Below, in pieces: positions 9,067 to 17,880 of a stretch of 64,000 bases of DNA. Positions within the stretch are counted from its first letter, which is position 1. The number at the start of each line of letters is the position of its first letter. The notes below the pieces were generated by a model. The model searched no databases and was not told the origin of the DNA. It worked only from the letters and a program-made list of their open reading frames with translations. The DNA is from Paragorgia papillata (Eukaryota; Cnidaria; Anthozoa; Scleralcyonacea; Coralliidae). The DNA lies in NCBI GenBank assembly GCA_035771165.1, contig JAWNZC010000091.1:2367501-2431500 (forward strand), written 5' to 3'. Position numbers and translations under genes: made by a program.

Positions 9067-9852
9067 ATGAGCCTGTTTTATGGCTACAGCAGACCAGATA
9101 CGGTGACCAAGAAAGAGTTCGACGATAAATTAAAAGCTTACACAAAGACCAACAACTACAAGGTCATCTTTGACTTGAACGTAACCAGAGCCAGTAAGAA
9201 CGCGTTCGCCAAATTCCCCCCACTCATTGATTACATCGAAGACAGGGACGGTGAGATCCACTCATCCATGTTTTGGAGACCAACTAGTATCGCCCCACAA
9301 CTAAATACCGCCGGTGACGACCACTTCCTCTACCCTGAGGTGTCAGTGAGGACGGCCTTTCTCGCTAACGTACCCAGATTCATGTTCTCCGATGTCTCGG
9401 TTTTCGTTGTAGTAAAAAGGAACAGCGTAAGATCGGCGTCGACCCAATGGGAGACTATTGTTTCCAATGATGACGGTGGTTACGACAAAACCCTTGGGTA
9501 TAAAGCTGGGGTGAATGACAAACTGATCTTCGGTGGGTCGTTTCCCATTAAGTTTAATGAGTGTACCATTCCAGCGAAGTTCATTGGAAAGAAGAGCTTG
9601 ATATCCATCCACTGGCTTTCCGGGCTTAGGGTGTCACATGTTAGGATAAACGGTGAGATACTAAAAGACTCATACTTTATGAGTAACGTCGATCAAATAG
9701 GGAAACCTTATCTAGGTGTGTTCGCGTTAAACGACCGGAAAAAATACTATTCAGACATCAACTTTTACGGTATGAAGATCGTGGAGGGTCGTCTGGGAGA
9801 CGCTGAGATTGAGAAGATCTGTAATAAGATGATGGTTGAATATGATCTATAG
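9067..9852 (+). CDS. LamG/concanavalin-A-like protein, candidate surface or attachment protein
   Basis: This 261-aa protein has no signal peptide or membrane segment. Residues about 100-255 show the alternating beta pattern of a LamG/ConA-like jelly-roll: SVFVVVKR, a central ISIHWLSG, INGEIL, and a terminal SDINFYGMKIVEGRLGDAEIEKI that matches the common ending of such domains. Proteins of this kind occur next to Polinton replication genes. A glycan-binding surface role would fit but is not shown by the sequence. The start has CTATAG directly before ATG. It is the first gene of the rightward block and ends 3 bp before the next start. Confidence 0.6.
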   Translation: MSLFYGYSRPDTVTKKEFDDKLKAYTKTNNYKVIFDLNVTRASKNAFAKFPPLIDYIEDRDGEIHSSMFWRPTSIAPQLNTAGDDHFLYPEVSVRTAFLANVPRFMFSDVSVFVVVKRNSVRSASTQWETIVSNDDGGYDKTLGYKAGVNDKLIFGGSFPIKFNECTIPAKFIGKKSLISIHWLSGLRVSHVRINGEILKDSYFMSNVDQIGKPYLGVFALNDRKKYYSDINFYGMKIVEGRLGDAEIEKICNKMMVEYDL

Positions 9853-9855
9853 TAA

Positions 9856-10380
9856 ATGAAAATAAGTTCGAAAAGAAAAAGCGTTATAAGCTTCAACCAC
9901 ATTGGTGAAAATCTCAATGACACCGAAGTAGACAAACTACGGAAGCTTTACTCATATTACCACAAACTGGCGACGTGTTACAAATGGAAATATACCCGGT
10001 TGAAGAGAATAAGACTAAGCCTCGAGACGGTCAGCATTGGGTTAACTGTAAATCGGAGGGATAGCCGGTGGCGTTACAGCCAACCCGGTTGTCCTTGGGG
10101 TTATAGCCGGTCCTGGTGTACTAATCCAAGGGTATATGACCAAAGTCGAGAAATTTCAAGCAAAATGGAAAACTGTAAATTCGCCCATGTTACCTATCAC
10201 AAGGTCCTGACACAAATCAGGAGCTTCCTACGTGGAGTTAAATACGATGAGACTATTTTTTTATCTGACATCCGTGTACTCGACGACATTGTGACTGAGG
10301 TATGCCTACCATTCGACAGTATGAGCGGTCGATACAACAAGAGCTATGGTCAGCCACCGAAGCCCGCCGGGTCTGGTTAA
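9856..10380 (+). pseudogene. Polinton small conserved protein, probably with two compensating frameshifts
   Basis: The open frame gives 174 aa. Residues 1-65 are helical and basic, and the C-terminal half (from about residue 102) matches a protein I associate with invertebrate Polintons. Between about 10050 and 10160 the frame reads an unlikely Arg/Ser/Trp/Cys-rich stretch. Over the same bases the +1 frame reads a Gly/Val/Ala-rich hydrophobic segment like a membrane helix. This suggests a +1 slip near 10052 (GTAAAT) and a return near the A-rich 10155-10170. Function unknown. TATAG lies 3 nt before the ATG. Its 3' end overlaps the convergent kinase gene by 128 bp. Confidence 0.6.
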
Positions 10381-11077
10381 CTATCTCTGGTATGTAGACG
10401 TCCCGACTGCCCACACGAGCCATCCAACCATAGAATCCACTAGGAGTTCCGTTGAGTTCATTGATTAGAAATGATTCATCCGGACCGAAGTTTTCCCAAT
10501 CGAGGGTTATTACCTTGGTTCCTTTGGAGTGAAGGAGTTCGACCGTTTCCTCCATATATATTTGTATCCGCTTAAGATAGCTTTCTGTTACACCGACTTC
10601 ACACTTCCGGTTTCTTTTAACCATTCGTTGATAGCAGGTGTCGGCTGAAGCCTCCAAAACGATCAGGGCGTCAGGCCTCGGGAGCAGATTATTTAATTTG
10701 TGGAAAATCTTCTCATAGTTGGAGAACTGTTCATCGGAGATCCACCCGTTGTACCGGCAGGTTTTGGCGAAAGTCAGACAGCTGTGGTGTGTCCGCTCTA
10801 TAATCACACTTTCCCCCTCGTTGATTAACTCCAAAGCCTTCAGGTAGGCGCTGATCCTTTCGTTTAGGAGCCAGGTCTCCATTTCGTATGCCCATCTCCC
10901 AGGGTCGGTGTAAAACTTTTCGAGGTATGGATTGTTATCAACTGGCTCTTCGATAAGATGGTAGTGGTTTCTTCTAGCGAATGGTTTCACGAACGTTGTC
11001 TTCCCCACACCGATGTTTCCGTCGAGGGCAACGAGTCGGGCACCCTCCAGGAGTTTTAGGTCCACACAGTTGGTCAT
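10253..11077 (-). CDS. Deoxynucleoside kinase
   Basis: This 274-aa protein has a dNK-family layout. The P-loop GNIGVGKTT is at residues 20-28. EEPVDNNPYLEKFY follows, then METWLLNERI, then the ERTHHS motif corresponding to the family DRS/ERS catalytic region. The LID-like R-x-R segment (RMVKRNRKCE) is near residue 155. Enzymes of this family phosphorylate deoxynucleosides in the salvage pathway; the substrate cannot be read from sequence. A kinase would raise the dNTP supply for the element's own polymerase. The start has GTGTATA directly before ATG. About 40 C-terminal residues overlap the convergent gene antisense and may not be conserved. It is oriented against its neighbours, as expected for an acquired accessory gene. 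Confidence 0.87.
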   Translation of the reverse strand: MTNCVDLKLLEGARLVALDGNIGVGKTTFVKPFARRNHYHLIEEPVDNNPYLEKFYTDPGRWAYEMETWLLNERISAYLKALELINEGESVIIERTHHSCLTFAKTCRYNGWISDEQFSNYEKIFHKLNNLLPRPDALIVLEASADTCYQRMVKRNRKCEVGVTESYLKRIQIYMEETVELLHSKGTKVITLDWENFGPDESFLINELNGTPSGFYGWMARVGSRDVYIPEIVNQTRRASVADHSSCCIDRSYCRMVGIPQSQCRRVHGCQIKK

Positions 11078-11124
11078 TATACACAGCGTTCATAATTTAG
11101 GCTTAGATCTTTCGTATATTATAC

Positions 11125-11361
11125 ATGACCGGCGAAGCCCCAAAAAATTTCAGACGACTCATACTAGCTGTCTTCCATGGACTCAGAAGAGCCATCAGAG
11201 TCTTCGGACATTGTGTCAGAAAGAATGACAAAGGTGAGTACTACGTAACTGAATCTGTCAGTTGCTGGGAGACGACTCCAGAGGTTCCTACAGATCAACT
11301 GACAGACGGCCTCACAGACCTTATAGATCAACTGGCAGACGGCCTCACAGACGGAACGTAA
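11125..11361 (+). CDS. Small Polinton protein, 78 aa, unknown
   Basis: TATAC directly precedes the ATG, as with its neighbours, which supports it being real. The N-terminal 35 residues are basic and amphipathic. The C-terminal 30 residues are acidic and built on a partial DNA duplication (about 11293-11325 repeated at 11326-11358, giving DQLTDGLTDLIDQLADGLTDG). No family was recognised. It is 12 bp upstream of the next gene in the same direction. Confidence 0.5.
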   Translation: MTGEAPKNFRRLILAVFHGLRRAIRVFGHCVRKNDKGEYYVTESVSCWETTPEVPTDQLTDGLTDLIDQLADGLTDGT

Positions 11362-11373
11362 ACTAATATATAG

Positions 11374-11805
11374 ATGTCTGACGGAACTGAGCCCGGAACA
11401 CTGAAGACAGAGACGGAAACCCCTAAAATAACATCAGTGACCAAGACGGAGAGAGTCAAAGACCCGAAACGGGTGGCCGCGGGTAAACGACTGGCACAGA
11501 TATCAAAGGAAGCCAAGGAGAAAAAAGCCAGGGAACGGCTGGCGGCTGAAACTGGATATGGTCTCCAACTCGGTGGGTCGGTCAATTATGGTTACTTAAT
11601 TGGAGCAGCTGGATTGGTTATCGGTGGGATCTCGCTTTATTATAGTATACTGAAGGAGAAAAGAGAGGTTCAGAGGTTGGAAACCATCGAAGAGAAGACA
11701 ATGAGCGAACCACAGGGCGTTACCGTTAGACGTGGAACTCAAAGGGCCCGGGTCTCCATGGCCGGCATGGCCGGCACTCCAGTTTTGGATAGTTTTGATG
11801 AATGA
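11374..11805 (+). CDS. Small Polinton membrane protein, 143 aa
   Basis: This has an acidic Thr-rich N-terminus, a basic helix starting KDPKRVAAGKRLA (residues 30-42) and a single transmembrane helix at about 73-91 (YLIGAAGLVIGGISLYY). A charged helix follows, then a Ser/Gly/Met-rich tail. Proteins with this basic motif followed by one membrane segment recur in invertebrate Polintons; their role is unknown. ATATAG immediately precedes the ATG. Confidence 0.65.
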   Translation: MSDGTEPGTLKTETETPKITSVTKTERVKDPKRVAAGKRLAQISKEAKEKKARERLAAETGYGLQLGGSVNYGYLIGAAGLVIGGISLYYSILKEKREVQRLETIEEKTMSEPQGVTVRRGTQRARVSMAGMAGTPVLDSFDE

Positions 11806-11823
11806 AATATAGACTGTAGTATA

Positions 11824-12060
11824 ATGTCAACCGTTGACCGGAAAGAACTGTTGAACGAACTCTACGACGCTCTTCTGATTACGAGTGGGGCTGTGGGGGT
11901 CTCCATGGTTTCGAAGAAAATACTGAGGGAACCTTTGGGTACTCCCGAGTCGGTGAAAGGTACTGTTAAGCTGGCTCTGGCCGTTGGACTTAGCACGGTT
12001 GGGATCAAGTGGGCCCAATCGAAGGGGTATTTGCCAGTTGATCCGTTCGGGACCAAGTAG
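11824..12060 (+). CDS. Small Polinton membrane protein, 78 aa
   Basis: There are two weak hydrophobic segments (about residues 15-30 and 49-63) separated by a REPLGTPESVKG loop, with a short polar tail PVDPFGTK. This looks like a small conserved protein of invertebrate Polintons. Function unknown. AGTATA directly precedes the ATG. It lies 18 bp after the preceding small membrane-protein gene in the same direction. Confidence 0.65.
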   Translation: MSTVDRKELLNELYDALLITSGAVGVSMVSKKILREPLGTPESVKGTVKLALAVGLSTVGIKWAQSKGYLPVDPFGTK

Positions 12061-12111
12061 TCGCCCAGAGGGCTGGAGGGCTAAGGAGAAGTCAGGACTG
12101 GGTGGCATAAG

Positions 12112-12750
12112 ATGGGTGACTGTGAAATTTGTGGAAAAATATTCACCACTAAGGGGAATCTCAACCAACACGTCAGACAGGTTCACAACAATGAGAAAAA
12201 TTACACATGTGAGGACTGTGGGAAGGCGTTCTCGAGGGGAAACGATATGAGGAAACACCGTGGGAAAGCACATGGGGTTGTGGTGGTAAGGACTGTAACG
12301 AAAGTTGAGACCGTAACGAGGTCCGAAACGAGAGTTGAGACGAGAGTTGAGACCAGGTCGAACCTACAGACCGCCCGTGGGTCTAGGGGGGAACAAGACG
12401 TTGAATATGTCCTACGCGTTAACAACATTGGATACATCAGGGAAAAGAAGTTTGATGGATTAGTGGGGTTGGGTGGTGGTCTCCTGAGGTATGACTTCGC
12501 GATACCTTTTGATGGTAGTTTCTTATTAATTGAGTACGACGGTGAACAACATTTCAGACCCACCCAATGGGGGGGTATTAGCGTAGAAGAGGCTGAGAAA
12601 CGCTTTGAGAAACTACAAAGACATGACAGAATGAAAAATGATTACGCCAGGTCATGTGGTTATCCCTTACTCAGGATTCCGTTTTGTAATGGTTATAGTG
12701 TCCACCAGATGGTGAGGCGGTTCCTGAGGGATAATGGATTGATTCGCTGA
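12112..12750 (+). CDS. Two C2H2 zinc fingers fused to a PD-(D/E)xK (Vsr/DUF559-like) nuclease
   Basis: This is a 212-aa protein. Zinc finger 1 is residues 4-25 (CEIC...H...H) and finger 2 is 34-54 (CEDC...H...H). A linker at 60-85 is made of repeated V/S-E-T-R units. The nuclease-like domain covers about 93-205. It has D128 in LRYDFAIP, then IEYDGEQHF with E141 and the E-x-D-x-x-Q-H signature, then RHDRMKNDY and LLRIPF. This D...E-x-D...LLRIPF series is typical of Vsr/DUF559-type nucleases. The architecture implies DNA binding by the fingers and cutting by the C-terminus, a natural counterpart of an engineered zinc-finger nuclease. The start is preceded by CATAAG, a weaker form of the element's start motif. 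Confidence 0.8.
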   Translation: MGDCEICGKIFTTKGNLNQHVRQVHNNEKNYTCEDCGKAFSRGNDMRKHRGKAHGVVVVRTVTKVETVTRSETRVETRVETRSNLQTARGSRGEQDVEYVLRVNNIGYIREKKFDGLVGLGGGLLRYDFAIPFDGSFLLIEYDGEQHFRPTQWGGISVEEAEKRFEKLQRHDRMKNDYARSCGYPLLRIPFCNGYSVHQMVRRFLRDNGLIR

Positions 12751-12776
12751 TTCGCTGAATATTTATTAGTTTATAA

Positions 12777-13230
12777 ATGGCCAGTCTAGTTATTGGTGGA
12801 TTGTTCAACGCTGTAGCCTTCGCGGGTGCTGGATTCCTGTTCTCAAAGTTAAATCATGGTGGATATGAAACTGAAATCAAAAGGCATAACCAGGCGCTCG
12901 AGCAGCTGGCCGAAGCGAAGGAAAAATGGTATGAGAACGAGGGTGGGTAAAAAGGATAGGGTACAGAGACTGAGACAACAGCTGTCTGACGCCAACGCGG
13001 ATATCAACACAACGAACCACGCTCTGGATCTGCTGAAATCAAGTCTGAAACAGGCTGAAACTAGGCTCCGCCTCTCCCAGATGAAATACGATGGGCAATC
13101 TTTCAACAGAGAGCCTGAGTTGCCTGACTATTACAAACCATCGGGTGAGATGAAAGAGTATGAAACATTGTTTGTTGGGTCTGTTGGTCTGGTTGGTGGA
13201 TATTTGATGTCTAAGCTGATTTTGGTCTAG
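12777..13230 (+). pseudogene. Small Polinton protein split by a +1 frameshift
   Basis: An ATG at 12777, directly after TTTATAA, opens a 57-codon frame. It encodes a Gly/Ala/Phe-rich hydrophobic N-terminus and then a charged helix, ending at TAA (12948-12950). The continuation lies in the +1 frame and is open from 12856 to 13230. It is a coiled-coil-like segment, then a PELPDYYKPS motif, then a C-terminal hydrophobic helix (LFVGSVGLVGGYLMSKLIL). The two halves together match the layout of a small two-membrane-segment Polinton protein I recognise. The break lies at about 12940-12952, in GGGTGGGTAAAAAGG. Function unknown. Confidence 0.65.
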
Positions 13231-13255
13231 GGGATTTTGATGACTTAGGGGTATA

Positions 13256-13936
13256 ATGTCTACGGCTAATACTATTTTCTGGTCAGATTTACCAAAAGGG
13301 TTGGATAACCTACCGGAGTCAAGCGTAAAATGGATTTGTGGACAGATGGGACTTAAGTTAGTAGACGACAACCACCTGTCTGGTGATAGTTCTGCTCTAC
13401 CCAGGCGCGACAGTGTCACGCGCGACACTATCACGCGCGACACGAAACTGTGGTGTGGGGAGTGTTCAAGGTTCCGTACTAAGGTGAGTAGTGGGGTGTT
13501 CTCCTGTCCGAGGTGTGGTGAGACGGAGTACGGGTATGTATTTGGGGAGTATGTGGCGGCCGCTGTCCCCAAACGGAGTGAACACTCGAGAAATCGTTGG
13601 ATGAAAAAGAGACTTACCGGAGCCGTTGGGGATAGGTTTATTGATATAATTCTGGATGACTTCTCCAGGGTCCTCGGTGTGATGATAAAAAAGGGTCTGA
13701 TAAAAGGCCGTAACCTCTCCGGATATAACTATTACATCATCAGATTGTGTTCGAGAAGAGAGATTGAGTTACTGAGTAATCTGAAGGATCTTAAAAGGGG
13801 AAAGACGAAGGATAAATTTGATAACAATCTGTTTGGGGTTGTGTATGAGGAGCTTGGTTGGGGCTGTACATCCGATGAGTTTTATAGTGAGTGGCTATTG
13901 AGGCTCCGGAAGGGAGCCGCGCCTAACAGAATATAA
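13256..13936 (+). CDS. Zinc-ribbon protein, possible late-transcription-factor-like
   Basis: This 226-aa protein has a CxxC...CxxC zinc ribbon (C67, C70, C84, C87). A basic PKRSEHSRNRWMKKRL segment follows, then a helical C-terminal domain of about 100 residues. A ribbon followed by a K-R-x-x-H helix is the layout of VLTF3-like late transcription factors of large DNA viruses and relatives, but the match is weak and this is only a suggestion. Residues 51-64 (RDSVTRDTITRDTK) are encoded by a tandem GC-rich palindromic repeat that looks inserted in frame. GTATA directly precedes the ATG. It lies 15 bp upstream of the polymerase gene. Confidence 0.65.
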   Translation: MSTANTIFWSDLPKGLDNLPESSVKWICGQMGLKLVDDNHLSGDSSALPRRDSVTRDTITRDTKLWCGECSRFRTKVSSGVFSCPRCGETEYGYVFGEYVAAAVPKRSEHSRNRWMKKRLTGAVGDRFIDIILDDFSRVLGVMIKKGLIKGRNLSGYNYYIIRLCSRREIELLSNLKDLKRGKTKDKFDNNLFGVVYEELGWGCTSDEFYSEWLLRLRKGAAPNRI

Positions 13937-13951
13937 CTACCTTTTGTTATA

Positions 13952-16900
13952 ATGAGCTCCGACGCGACAGTGTCACGCGCGACAGCGTCGCGCCTGATCC
14001 ATCGGGGCGACAACTTAGACCCTGATATGTTTGATTATTCCGATGATGATATAGATCCCCGTCTCTATGAGAGGTTGTTCGGTTATGACATAGACCAATT
14101 AGACAGAGCCCTGAGGGGTAAAACCAAGTCGTTCAGGTGTGCTGTTGTGTCCCAAGACCCATTAGAACAGGTGAATGCCCTCGGGGACAGTGTGTCCGCG
14201 CTCCTACGTCGGGAGTTGAGGGAAATGAGGGGGTTGAAGTTCGCTGAAACGTTGGTTGTAACACTTGAAAAAGAGGTACCCGGTGGAAGGACTTATAAGA
14301 CGGCTCACTTCAATAGCCACAACAGAACTGTAGTCAGCAGTACTGGGATTGCCCGAGACGTCAACGTCGCGAATGAGGAGGTAATAGTCGGGATATCCCG
14401 GTGGATAAGTGAAGGATCTGGTTGGAGGGTGGACTCAGTCGACGGTCATTATATAAATCTGACTGTATACAGCCCACTGGAAGGTTCTAGTTATATAGAC
14501 CTCCCTAAGGAGTTGAAAAACAGTCGGAAGGGACTGATTAATATTAAGAACAATGATGACAAGTGTTTTATGTGGTGCCACCTGGCTCACAAGTTCCCGG
14601 TGACAAAAGACCCACAAAAGGTGTCCAAATACCGTGGTCATGTTAACGATTTGGATTATAGTGGAGTCAGCTTCCCAGTAACCCAGAAACAGTACTGTCG
14701 GGTGGAGAGACAGAATGAGATACGTATAAACGTCTTTGGTTATGAAGGGAAACTAACCTTTCCGGTTTACATCTCAAAGGAGGGGTTTACTGACTCTATG
14801 GAGGTCCTTATCATAACCAACAAGGAAAACAAACAACACTACGTCCTCATCAAGGACTTCGACAGATTCATGTACAATAAAACAAAACATAAGGAGAGAA
14901 AACACCATTGTATGTACTGCCTTCAATGTTTCAGTTCACCGGAGGTTCTGGACAGACATAGGGTAGTGTGTATCACCATAAATGGTAAACAGGCTGTTAG
15001 GATGCCTAAGGAAGGTAAGAACGTGTTGAAGTACTATAATTTCCACAAACAGCTGAGTGTTCCGTTTGTCATTTACGCTGACTTCGAGGCGATCACTGAG
15101 AAGGTCTTTGGAGACCAGACTCGGACCCCGAACCCAAAGAAAGCATACATGGAGAAGTATCAAAAACATATCGATTGTGGCTATGGGTATAAGGTTGTCT
15201 GTTGTTATGATGATAGGTTCAGTAAATCCGTCCAGGTGTACAGAGGTCCAGGTGTCGCGGGCGACACTGTCAATAAGTTCATCGGTAAGATGTTGGAAGA
15301 AGTAAAGTACTGTAAAAAGATAAAGAAAAAACACTTCAACAAGGACATGGTGCTGACTGAACATGACGAAGCGGACTTTAGGGACGCTAAAAAGTGTCAC
15401 ATCTGTGGTCGGGGGTATACGGTGGATGATGTTAAGGTTCGGGACCATTGTCATGTAACAGGAAGGTACCGGGGATCGGCTCACCAGCTTTGTAATAGGA
15501 GTTACAGACTAACTGATAAAATCCCTGTGATCTTCCACAACCTGAGGGGTTACGACAGCCATCTTATTATGGGGGAAATTGGGAAGTTCGGACAGGAAAT
15601 TAATGTCATCCCAAACAATATGGAGAAGTACATGGCTTTCATGTTAGGTAAGAGTCTCGTGTTTCTGGACAGTCTTCAGTTTATGGGTAGTTCCCTGGAT
15701 AAACTGGTTGGAAATCTCCCAAAGAAGTTGTCCGCCTTCAGGTATACGACTGAAGAGTTTGGTGAAAGGTCGGAGTTGATGAGGACGAAGGGTGTTTACC
15801 CCTATGACTACATGGACAGCTTCGACCGGTTCGGAGAAACGAAACTCCCACTGAAGAGTGAGTTCTACAGCATACTGAATGATGAGGGGGTGTCGGATAG
15901 TGATTACCAACACGCTCAGGAGGTCTGGAGGGCATTCGAAATGAGGACGATGGGGGACTACCATGATGTGTACCTGAAGTCGGATGTCTTATTATTAGCT
16001 GACGTCTTTGAGAACTTTAGGAAGACTTGTACTCAATATTACAAATTAGATCCCTGTCACTACTTCACCTCTCCGGGATTGGCCTGGGACGCTATGTTAA
16101 AGATGACGGGAATTAAGTTGGAGTTAATAACTGATATTGATATGTTCCAGTTCATTGAGAAAGGAATGAGAGGTGGGGTTAGCTACATAGCTAACAGATA
16201 TGGGAAGGCGAACAACCCATACATAAAGGGGTATGACGAAAACGAGGTTGTGAAGTATATAATGTACCTGGACGCTAATAATTTGTATGGTTGGGCTATG
16301 AGTCGGTGCCTCCCAACCGGTGGGTTCAGGTGGGCTGATGGGGGCCAAAGCCCCAACACATTTAATTGGGAGAACCTTTCTGAGAACAGCAGAACTGGGG
16401 CGATACTCGAGGTTGATCTGGAATATCCAGAAAAACTCCACGACCTACACAACGACTACCCGTTAGCTCCCGAAAAGATGGAAATAAAAGAGGATATGTT
16501 GTCTGACTACTGTCAGAAAATCAAGAAGAAATATAACGTCAGTGTTGGTGGTGTTAGTAAGCTGGTAACCAACCTAACCGATAAGAAGAAGTATGTCATT
16601 CACTATAGGAACCTACAGCTATACGTCGGGCTTGGGATGAGGGTAAAGAGGATCCATCGGGTTTTGTTGTTCGATCAGTCCCCCTGGTTGAAACAGTACA
16701 TCGACTTCAACACGGTGAAGAGAACCGCCGCTAAAAACGCCTTCGAGAAGGACTTCTTCAAGCTGATGAACAACAGCGTCTTCGGTAAGACGATGGAAAA
16801 CTTGAGAAAGCGTGTGGATGTCAGATTGGTCACTAGTGAAGAAAAGCTGTTTAAAATTGTCTTCCAAACCAACTTTTGTATCTGTCAAAATATTTAACGA

Positions 16901-17531
16901 AAACCTGGTTGCCGTTCACAAAATCAAGGAGGTGTTAACATTAAACCGACCGGCTTACGTTGGCATGTGTATTTTGGATTTGTCGAAGACGTTGATGTAT
17001 GATTTTCATTATGGCTATGTGTTGAAAAAGTATGGAAATAAAGCCAAGTTGTTGTTCACGGATACGGACAGTCTGACATATGAAATTGAGGCGGAAGACG
17101 TCTACAGAGACTTCTGGGCTGACAAGGGTATGTTTGACAACTCAGATTATTCGGAAAGCTCGCCATACTTCGACAAGTCAAATAAAAAGGTTATTGGGAA
17201 AATGAAGGATGAAGCGGCTGGCGTTCCCATAATAGAGTTCGTCGGCCTACGAAGTAAAATGTATTCATACGTGAAAGAAAACAATACAGGTGGCAAAACC
17301 GCGAAGGGGATTAAAAAGAGTGTCACTAAGAAACAAATCAAACATGAGAACTATAAAGACACACTATTTAGTCAGGGGCTGATGTTCAACAAAATGAAAA
17401 CAATTCGTAGTGTCAGACATCAGCTGGGAAGTTACGAAATAAACAAGATATCACTTTCATGCTTCGACGATAAGAGGTATTTGTTGGAAAATGGAGTTAA
17501 CTCCTACGCGTACGGACACAAAAATATTTAA
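13952..17531 (+). pseudogene. polB: Protein-primed DNA polymerase B, one +1 frameshift
   Basis: The first frame gives 981 codons (13952-16897). The remainder continues in the +1 frame to 17531. The N-terminal about 350 residues hold a C2H2-like knuckle (HHCMYC...H). The exonuclease has Exo I DFE (about residue 376), Exo II NLRGYD (about 530) and Exo III YLKSDVLLLAD (about 673). Between Exo I and II sits an endonuclease-VII-like CxxC...DHCHVTGRYRG...CN module (about 480-515). Polymerase motif A is DANNLYG and motif B NNSVFGKTMEN. Motif C, DTDS at 17068-17079, lies in the second frame, so the frameshift (around 16850-16875, at an A4 run) removes catalytic function unless it is a sequence error. 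TTATA directly precedes the ATG. Confidence 0.93.
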
Positions 17532-17880
17532 CTGATACAACATAATCTCCATCACAGTCACCAAATCCTAAATCTCCCCACAAGTAACCCCAAGCCTCCG
17601 TGTTAGTTCCCCCAACCTGACACGACAACGAAACCAAAACCAAAACCAAAACCAAAACCAAAACCAACTTTCAAACCAAAACTCTAATTTATGGGTTGTA
17701 AGCTGGTTGGTTAACGGACTACGCGTAATCCACTGGGGAAACCCCTTATATTAAACATTCGTTGTGTAATAATACCAATCAAGCGTTCACACGGTTAATA
17801 ATTAACTAGTGGGGTAATTTACATACGGTTGGGAGGCGCCACCTGCTCTCGAAAAGTAGTGGCGGAAAACCGAAAACTAA
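17532..17880. other. Polinton intergenic spacer with CCAAAA repeats
   Basis: This is non-coding space between the polymerase stop and the convergent zinc-finger gene stop. It contains about five tandem CCAAAA units at about 17633-17668. Further along are AT-rich sequence and a GC-rich patch near 17835. No gene was seen. Confidence 0.6.

Noticed and set aside
16850..16875. Programmed -1 frameshift (slippery TTTAAAA) in the polymerase
   Set aside because: The zero frame reads TTT AAA ATT and the needed shift is +1, so the heptamer is not in the right phase; indel or sequence error is simpler.
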